A stretch of DNA of 64,000 nucleotides. Origin: Symbiodinium natans (Eukaryota > Sar > Dinophyceae > Suessiales > Symbiodiniaceae). Every line of letters starts with the position of its first letter. Positions within the stretch are counted from its first letter, which is position 1. A model generated the notes under the pieces. That model worked only from the letters and a program-made list of their open reading frames with translations, made no database searches and was not told where the DNA came from. Location of the stretch: positions 248,001-312,000 of the forward strand of contig CAJNDS010000480.1 of NCBI GenBank assembly GCA_905221605.1, in the 5' to 3' direction. A program made the translations under genes and the position numbers. This document shows, one piece after another, positions 56,091 through 64,000 of this stretch.

Positions 56091-59000
56091 TGTTTTCAGA
56101 GAATGTCTTTCACTCGTGACTCATCATGGTCCTGCAGGACGACGTGCAGTATGTCAAGTAGCATGTCACTTGTGGGTCACTGGATTTGTCGTCCTTCAAC
56201 CAAGGCAACTTTCAGGCCGCCAACGCATTGCAGTTTCTCAGGCCAGGTGCCCTTAAGTTCTCTTAGGTGCCCTTCTACTCGCGCCAAGAAAATCTAGAGC
56301 CATCAGCGCCCGCACGCACAAAGTTGCCGATCTGCAGGCGTGCTCCATCATCCAACGAGGGCGGCGGTCTTGAAAACGACCGTGGAAAGAGCAGAGGATT
56401 CTTGCGGATTCTTGCTCCGAACTCCCAAGGTCAGAGGCCTCGTGGAGTACGCCTGCAATACGGCAACACGCAGGAGTGGCCGAGGATCCCAGAGTGACAT
56501 GGACACTGTGCAATTGTGCCAGGGCCAGATCAAAGCATACGCACCAGGCACGTAGAACGTGACATTCCCTCCTGGTGGCCTGAGGTATTCTCCTGACAGT
56601 GGCATGGGAGGCCGGTATTGACTTCAGTTTCATGGGCGCATGGTGCAAGCAAACACTTGATCCTGGTCTGGGACTTAGAGAAGTTTCTCGTAGACTTCTC
56701 TGTGCAGATGGCACCCCAGCCTACAGTGGAGGATTCAGCAGGCAGAGGGGTTCCAGATTGCAGCATAGTACAGCCCCCACATGTGGTTAAAGACTCGGGA
56801 TCTAGGGCTGAGAGTGCCGCATCCGTGGAGTCACTCTGTCTTGGCTACAACAGTATATCATATACAGTATATCAGTGCCGGATCCTGAGTCAACGTTTGT
56901 GCTTGCGCTGCTGAGTGGAGGGTCGGCTGCGACGTGCAATCTCATGCCTTGCCCACCCAGCCCTTCTTGCCGGCTTCTTAAGCAGCTCTCGTTGCAGGCA
57001 GGGCAGCTTCCACATGGGCCACAATTTCACAGGCGCACGCGGTCTTTTTCGTAAAGTGAACTGCGTCTGCCTCCCAAAAAGCACGCAGCTTTCTGGCAGA
57101 TGGCTCTGCCGCAAGCCCTGGTGGCCCTCGGCCACTTAGCCGAAACACAGCACACGAATCCACGCATGTATTGCTGATTGGTCTTCCTTCCCTGTCTAGG
57201 TTCCTGGCCACACAGGGATCAGGGAACTTTTATGGAGGTCTGGGTGTGTTGCATCTTGCAGTGAGCCGGGAATGAGCGTTTCTTGCACAGACGCGTCACC
57301 TCAACAGTCTTTCCAGCACAGCTTCAGCAGGATCACGGCTCAGCATGAACAGGGAGCAGGGTAAGAATCCGCAAGGATTTCGAGGGTCATTTGTCGTTTC
57401 AGTCCACTCAGGCAAGGGACAGCCAGCTTGGCGGGCTTGGGGGGCTTCGGCGGCATGGGCGCTCGTGCTCCAGGCGCAAGAACCGGGGCCTGATACCCCA
57501 AGATGGTTTTCCACGATTCGTCTGCCTTCGCAGGAAGTCCTGTGGTTGGCACCGCTTCCAGGTGCCCATGAGAGCATACCGAGCAAGTGGGATGGTGTCA
57601 CAACTTTGCACTCCTCGCGAATCGAATCCGACCTTTTTCCGACAGGCAGGGCACGCCCCCAGGGGTGCTCATGCAAAGCCCGGGTCCGAGTATGTCATTG
57701 TCTCATCTGAGAATGAGACGGCTGGCTTTGAGGCATGGGCTACAGGCTGGAGCCTTGGAGCTTTTTTAGGGCTTCAGGGCTGAGCACTCTCCGAAGAAGT
57801 GACACAAGAAGATCCGCATATGAAGGAATCCAGAAATTCAACCGCCTCTATTCATTGCCATGTGGGTGACACACGCGCACACAAGGGACTCTCTAAGAAG
57901 GCCTTGGGATGCTCAGCCTTTGCTGCCCGGAGAGTGTGGCCAGCATTTGGGAAATGTTTCGCCTGGTCTCAGGCCCGGCATGGCAAGCCCCGTCTCAGGC
58001 GCCTTGTGATAGCTTTAATAGTTATTTGTAAACACTACGCCCATCTGATGATCAAGCTTCAACTCCAGCACAACAGGTGCATCTCCATTTGGGCAGCAGA
58101 GGTGCCTTTAGAGTGGCAGAGGTGAGTCATTGGAACAGTTGAAGACTATAAAAGACTGGGAGGCACTTCACGCCTCCAACAGGCGCGCCCTTCGAAGTTG
58201 CTGTAGGAAGTTTCGCTTGGATGTTTCGGATATTTTTGTCCGTCTCTGTCAGTGGTCAGGCATGGCGAGGGAGCCGCTGGGTGGCCCAAGGCCGCTTTCC
58301 GTTTAACGATAAGACACTTCCAGGTGCTTGTGTGGAGATGTGATGAGGATAGCCGCTTCATCCACATCCGGGCTTGCAGGCTCACATGTTGTGCAGAGGA
58401 ACATAGGCACGCACGCACATACGCACGCGCGCACGCACGAACGTGCACAGAGAGAGTGAGAGAGAGAGACACTCACTGCACAGTCCTCCGGGGGCCGAGG
58501 GATACTAGTCTAGTGGTCTTGGGATGAGGTGCATGATAGGGGGTTAGGTCTCCCTGACGGGGGGAGTCACACGAAAGGCCCGGGAGGAAAGGCATAGCAG
58601 CCCGAGTGCCACTGATCGCGGGGAGAAACGGAAGGGCTTAGCTTGGGGGAGGGGGCACGAAGGACCCTTAAGGACTGGGGAGGGGGACAAGCGCCAAGCC
58701 CGACCTCATCTCCCCGAGAAAAACCGAGGATCCCCGAATACCGGGGCAGGGCACAGCCAGGGGGTTCGCCCACGCCCCCAAGAAAGAAAGAAAGAAAAAC
58801 AGAAAGAGACACAGGGCGGGGGTCAGGAAGCAGCCAGGACTGTCTCAAGACAGGACGGGTTCGGGGATGGGGGGGTAGGGGTGAACCGCAGGCTGCATCC
58901 AGGCACCCAACCGAACCGACGCAGAGGCGGGTAAAGATGCCCGGGGCTTCGGCCCCAAGCCCCCAGAAAGAAAGAAGGAAAGAAAGAGAGACACAGAGAG

Positions 59001-59145
59001 ACAGAGAGAGGCACGCACAGTGGACTGCCTGGCTACCTTATACCTATTTCCTGCACACGTGCTTTCGCGTTTCTGGACATGGCGCAGGCGAGGCAATGGG
59101 CGCTACAAGGTGGTGACTACTGGCTCATGACACATTTCATGGAAG
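56091..59145. other. unresolved; simple repeats
   Basis: 57643-57760 after AG|G reads RGAHAKPGSEYVIVSSENET, a plausible exon without a known family. 56340-56550 is another open + frame. 58399-58475 is GCAC/GAGA-rich. 58775-58820 and 58958-59025 are two related GAAAGAAAGA tracts, each followed by GAGACACAG. Nothing is firm. Confidence 0.35.
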
Positions 59146-59538
59146 TTGAAAGTGGAGCCTTCGGCAGGCCTTGAATTTAGTGCAGAAGCTGGCAGCCGCC
59201 CTGATGTCAGGCTAAACATGCAGGGCACCTCCCTGCTGCAAGGCGGATTGTTGCATCAGTGGGTAGACGTGGGAACGCTGGACATCACAATCTATAAAGG
59301 ACCCACGAGCTTGGGCGGCCCGGCCGGCCCCATGGGCGGCCCCGCCGGCGGCCCCATGGGCAGCCCCGTGGGCGGCCCCATGGGCGGCCCCATGGGCGGC
59401 CCCGTGGGCGGCCCCGTTGGTGGCCCTGTAGGTGGCCCCGTGGGTGGCCCCGTGGGTGGCCCCGTGGGTGGCCCTGGCCCCCTGGGTGGCCCAATGGACG
59501 GCCAGGCATCCACAGGCCCAGCACAAAAGCCATTTTAA
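59146..59538 (+). CDS. GGPM/GGPV tetrapeptide-repeat protein, probably partial
   Basis: One open frame of about 130 codons. The first 50 residues look like normal protein (GTSLLQGGLLHQWVDVGTLD, ITIYKGPTS). Then about 17 tetrapeptides GGP(M/V/A) encoded by a 12-bp minisatellite GGCGGCCCCATG (59312-59500). It ends DGQASTGPAQKPF and TAA. The frame is chosen because the non-repeat ends read protein-like only here. The initiator is uncertain and an upstream exon is likely. No family recognised. Confidence 0.45.
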   Translation: MKVEPSAGLEFSAEAGSRPDVRLNMQGTSLLQGGLLHQWVDVGTLDITIYKGPTSLGGPAGPMGGPAGGPMGSPVGGPMGGPMGGPVGGPVGGPVGGPVGGPVGGPVGGPGPLGGPMDGQASTGPAQKPF

Positions 59539-62500
59539 ACTTAAATCTGCAACCCGCTGCTTGCGTGCCTTATTTGCCTTAGTTGCCAGATGCAGGCCTC
59601 ATGTCGGCGGCCGGGACCTGACTGGATCGCACTGTAGCAGCAGCCTGCTTCTCAAAGCTGGACTTGTTATCCAGGCCTTTCCTCTGCGGCTGCCTCCAGG
59701 TGGGTTCTCCTTGGCCGCCCTGCAAAGAAAGAGGTCGAGCACCAGCTGCCAGGTGCAGCTGACGAGAACCGCGGCTCTTCTTCGGCGACATCAGCGGCAT
59801 CCAGCGACAGCAGGCCCACTAGCCCATGCTTGGAAGTCTGACGCCTTGCACCACAACAGGATGAATATACTTCAGGGTAACACGAAGGGCCCATAGTTTC
59901 AATCATTTCGACATGAGCACGCAGTCGAACCATAGGCATCCAGACTTTCACCATGCGAACTCGGCATCAATGTCGCCTACGTCATGTCGGCTCCATCACG
60001 TTGGCTTGGCGACGTCCTGAGCATAATGTGGTCAGTTCTTTCAATGATGGCCCACTTTGTGATGCAGAGCGCAATCTACGTAGTACTGTGACCTCACTTA
60101 GGCCTCGCCTGGTGGCCACTCCCCTTTCGTGCCTCGATGTGAGATGAGTCGCTCCGGAGTATGTTACTTCTTCCTTGGCCTTTGACAAGTATGAAATGTT
60201 ACTTTGATAATGATACGCGACCCCGCCTCGGCCGAGGGGGCACTTTCACAGAAGCAGCTCCTGAAGAAGTCCTGGGAAGGGGGATGGAGGGGTCCGCAGT
60301 TCATAACGGAGGAAGAGGGGAGGGCGCTAGGGATGCAGAGGAGGGGGATGGGTGCAGCGAGCAAGCGGTGAGATTGTAAAGTGTGCATCGCCAGCCTCTC
60401 ACGCGGGAATGGATTGGTGTGGTCAGGCGTGGTACAGAGTGGATTGGTGTAGCAGGCGTGGTCCTCCACAGGCAGCTAGCGAGGCGGTAGGGTTATTGCA
60501 TCCGATGCCAGAAGTGTCGGAGTGGGGTGAAAGGAGGATGGGGGAAAGGGGGGCGAGGGGTGTGGGGGGGTGCGGTGGGGGTCTGTCGGTGGTGGGTAAC
60601 TGAGAGTGCTCCCCCAACTACTGCCCGGGAAGAAGCATGTGTAAGTAAATGGGCGAATAATGTGCTAGCTAGGATGGTCCGTTGCTTGAGCTGATTCCAC
60701 AGGACACTGCCGCTCTGGGCTCATCAATGCATGGGTTTATGGTTGCGGGTTTAGGGATGTAGGATTGTGGGATGAGGTTTGTTCAAAGCAGGACTACGCT
60801 TCAGCTGGCCAATCTTCGTCCTCGTCGCCTACCCGCCGAGGTGTGACGAACACTGTTGCCATTCCTGTTCAATGAGCAACGTGTTTTTCCATAGGCAGTT
60901 TATATGAATATGATCATCTGCAGTCGGGTGCCTTGCCTTTGTTGTGCAGGGAGTAGGTTCGGATAGCAAGTTGCGTAAGTCACAGCCGCGTGTTTTGTAG
61001 GTATCGTCGTGTTTGACATAGGCTCCGTGGGATCAAGCTCTGCTGTCGGACGACGGACCCAGAAATGGTTTGATTGGTGCGTAGATAGGCAAGCTGTACT
61101 ACGTATCCGCGTAGGCACGGCGTGGGCCGCACTTAGCCTGGGCATAGGCGTAGGTGTCTTCAACGTGCAAGCACAACAGCATAGGGGCGGGGATTGGCAT
61201 GCAGGAAATTTAGTTCGGTTTGCAGGGGTCTCAGGCATGCACTATCTCTTCTGGGAATGTTTGGGTGGGTGGGATGAGGAGGAATGACAAGGAGGCTACA
61301 AATCTGTCAGTTGTGGCTATGTTCGTGAACTGTTGGTTGTTGGATCAAAGATCGAGGATGGTTGATGGTTTGAAGGTTTTCGAGCTCGGTGCGTAGGTTC
61401 GCGTGTGCCTTCCTTAGCCACATGTTGCCCGCGTGCCCTGGCATGGCCTGTTTTTCTGCATAGGATGCACTCACGTAGGAGGTCAATCCAAACAGCCAGA
61501 AAACGCTGTTGTATTGCCTTGCCAAAGGAGTTGGTTAGAAGGTGCTTAAGGCAATCCGAGACACCTGCGTTGTGCTCATGCAGGTCCGCTGCAGCCTTTG
61601 CGACAGCACAGCTCTTCCGCCTCGTGGCTTGAAAAAACCTTGCGACACCGATATCCTTAAGTTTTATAGATAAAATGGAGATAATATATATATATATATA
61701 TATAAACATGTATGTGTGTATGTATATACATATATCTATATATACATAGTGATGCAAGGCAATTTGTCTCGGACTTGTCAAATAATTATAAATACAAGCA
61801 GAGCAAGCTTTACTAGCAGAGCTCGTTTACGATTCGTGCCTGTGTGCCATTTTGATTGTGCGAACGTGGCAAGACTTTCTGGCTTCAACGTCAGGCTTTG
61901 CCTGTGTCGCTGAATCAGCGGATGGGAGGAAGCAGCGTGTGAACACGAGCAGCGCATCAATGATGCTGAAGAATGACTCCTCCCTGCACCCCTCCGCGGG
62001 CCTCGCTAGGAGAGGCATCCCCGCCGCTTCTGGACGATGCCGTTGTGCCTTGGCTTGTGAAGCTACACAGCTCCAGCTTCGGTTAAAAAAAGGTAGAGTT
62101 CTGAGCTCAAGATCAGTCGTACCCAGTAGCTGTTGCTTGATGCGTGCTTTGTGAGGTCGCGCGACGACTTCTGATGGATCCTGGAAGTCAGTCGGTGCCG
62201 TTCTGGGCAATCGCTGAGGGCTAAAGTAGCAAAATGCTCAGCAAATCCTGACAGATTCCACTGATGCTTTGCAGGTTCCTGTCTGGCGCAAGTACGATTT
62301 GCCATCGGAGGGTGCCCGGCCCTGCATCCACCTGGAATGACGATGCCCAACTTCAAGATAAATTCGGCGTGATGTCCAGGATCCACCCGTGCGACGGAGC
62401 AGTCCACTCCGAGTCCGTCACGTGAATCCCCTCAGGTCGCCCGCCACTTCTTTCGGTGCACGAGCATCGTTACTCCGGTTTATCTCAACCTATAAGAGGA

Positions 62501-63223
62501 AAATGCAGAAGGTTGCTTACGGTTTTCTTCGGATGCCTCTTGCCCTTGCAGGTCCCTCGACCACCAATGCACAAGTCGCCCACATCGCCGCTACTCGGTT
62601 CCATGCCCTGAACTCAACAGCGCGGTTGTGCCTTGTGGCCTTCCAGGGGACCTAATGATCGTTGCTTCGAGGACGCAGTCGCGGTGCCTTGAGGGTTCGG
62701 GCTTTGAGTAAGACATTGTGTAGACATGATTCTGCGTCTAGCGTTTTGAGCTTTTGTTTTTCCTGTTTGTCATGTGACTTAAGCGTGCTCGCAGTGGTCT
62801 CAGCATGTCTTTCGCGGGCTCAAGGATAAGGGACATGCATCTCAAACCAAGCCAGAGATCGAGCTCCAATAGAAGCACAGCGCACATCGGTAGCTTACGT
62901 ACACCTCGTCGCAAGCACGCCTTCTTTTTCCTGATGGCTTGTGCCTAACTCAACTTACCAGTCGCAAACACGTCCAATGGGATGGAGTCATCGCCGATGG
63001 CGGCAAATGCCGCTCCACAGGTTCGCTTCTGGAGAGGCAGGGGTTGCGGAGTAGTGGTGTCTGCTGGCGTGTGGTGGCTCAATGCTCACGCCCGTGGGTC
63101 TGAAGCCGAAGGCAGGGACATGCACTTGGCGGAACCTGCTGAAGGGCCCGTTGGTCTCAGCCACGAGGCTGGAGTTGTAGATCTGCGCTGAGCAGAGACT
63201 TTTAAAGACGCGTAGAGATGTAG
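59539..63223. other. no firm gene; TA microsatellite
   Basis: 61681-61750 is a TA/TATG microsatellite. 60540-60580 is G-rich. A frame after TTGCAG at 62552-62650 (TTNAQVAHIAATRFHALN) reads like an exon, without motif. Nothing is recognised on the minus strand. Confidence 0.35.
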
Positions 63224-64000
63224 AGAGCCCCGAGATTTAATGTTGCTGCGCAGCTCGGCCATCTTGTCTCCCTCCTTCTGGTCGTGGCTCTGATCGGCCT
63301 GGGGATGGCGGCACGACAGGTTCGGGACCTAGTCTGGGACATCTCGGGACATCAAGCAGAGAGAGCCAGTGAGAGACACCTGGGAATATCTGAGAGGGAC
63401 CTAGGGTCTCAGCCCAAAGAAGTCCCCGCCGATTGAGAGGTCCCCTGGTTCACCGTCGAGCGGAGCGAGCTGCTGCGGTATGTGACCTTCAAGGCAAGGT
63501 GTGGCTGGCCTCTTTCAAGCTTCTGCGTAGAGGCGTAGGAAAGTTCTACGACTCAAAGCTTGCGCGAACGCGAATCAAACAACATGCAAAGAGAGCTGGG
63601 AAAAGCCAAAGGCTTTTCGGTGATGCTAAGAGCTCTCTTTTTCTCCAAGTTCTTTCTCTCAAAAACTCTGGAGGTTCTGTTCCCTCTCTACCTCCTTCGG
63701 CAGCTGTGGGTCACCAACCTCAGCTATCAGTTGGCAGCTTGGTCAATGGCACTCTGAGGCACTCTTTCGGAGGCCGTTTCGGGGTGGCGATGAATATTTA
63801 GCTGACTTCGGTATGAAGCCTTGCACTCGCGGCTCGTAGCGATTAGATGATGGCAGTGCCCTGTTTCAGTGATGCATGGGTTGGATTTCGCAAGGTAGGC
63901 CTCCTACCTCTGAGCCTTGCAGTTCACATCGCCTGGTTCTTTCTGAGCCTTGGTGTGTACTGGGACACTCTTCCTGCGGAGCGGAGCTTGACTGCAACTG
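63224..64000 (+). CDS. polytopic membrane protein, unrecognised, truncated by the window end
   Basis: Three hydrophobic + strand stretches in sequence: 63224-63319 (QLGHLVSLLLVVALIGLGMA, then basic ARQ and a GT donor; the frame stays open to 63436), about 63560-63730 (FSVMLRALFFSKFFLSKTLE, EVLFPLYLLRQLW) and 63856-64000 (VGFRKVGLLPLSLAVHIAWF, LSLGVYWDTLP). Each has a predicted membrane helix bordered by Lys/Arg. Joins between them are not proven. Three-helix content suggests a multi-pass transporter or scaffold. The 3' part lies outside the window and no start codon is assigned. Confidence 0.4.

Noticed and set aside
1-64000. tRNA, rRNA, snRNA or spliced-leader RNA genes
   Set aside because: I looked for cloverleaf-type T-loop sequences, rRNA core motifs and the full spliced leader. 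Only an imperfect leader-like 14-mer at 27895 was found.

Overview
The window looks like nuclear DNA of a dinoflagellate, most likely of the Symbiodiniaceae/Suessiales type. Three things point there: interstitial arrays of TTTAGGG, the plant/dinoflagellate telomere motif; split genes whose reading frames can only be joined with GT, GC and GA 5' splice sites and AG|G 3' splice sites; and sparse genes set in a large volume of simple and satellite repeats. There is no sign of bacterial organisation (no operons, ribosome binding sites or CRISPR). Function was read by translating and recognising motifs by eye; no database search was run.

Layout. 1-404: simple repeats around a 100-base assembly gap. 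692-6480: exons of a large Cys-rich membrane protein. 7412-8257: a foldback element, a perfect hairpin and two telomere-motif arrays. 9369-10766: a beta-propeller-like protein built of exact 45-residue repeats. 12260-12736: lipase-like exons with a GHSLGG elbow. 14300-17680: three palindromic elements made of 8-bp units, plus an AAGGCTGG/CCAGCCTT inverted array. 18371-19536: an unrecognised gene whose exon phases fit well. 19852-21190: a probable UNC-93-like transporter. 26884-27528: unrecognised exons. 28110-30204: the V-type H+-ATPase proteolipid subunit c gene, the most secure call. 30945-31718: a class I SAM methyltransferase. 32755-43500: a satellite block of GC-rich 0.6-kb modules, a CCATGG-rich satellite, telomere-like DNA, and a poly-G array with an internally inverted segment. 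44230-46715: Gln/His-rich, coiled-coil and disordered exons. 48847-55760: an unrecognised gene followed by a long coiled-coil protein split into many small exons. 59146-59538: a GGPx repeat protein. 63224-64000: a polytopic membrane protein cut by the window edge.

Every gene model reads on the + strand, which fits the one-directional gene blocks known from dinoflagellates. The genes do not form a shared pathway. They cover vacuolar acidification, possible transport, a lipase-like hydrolase, methylation and several structural or membrane proteins. Exon ends are inferred from frame continuity and are firm only where stated (subunit c, propeller, the gene at 18371).
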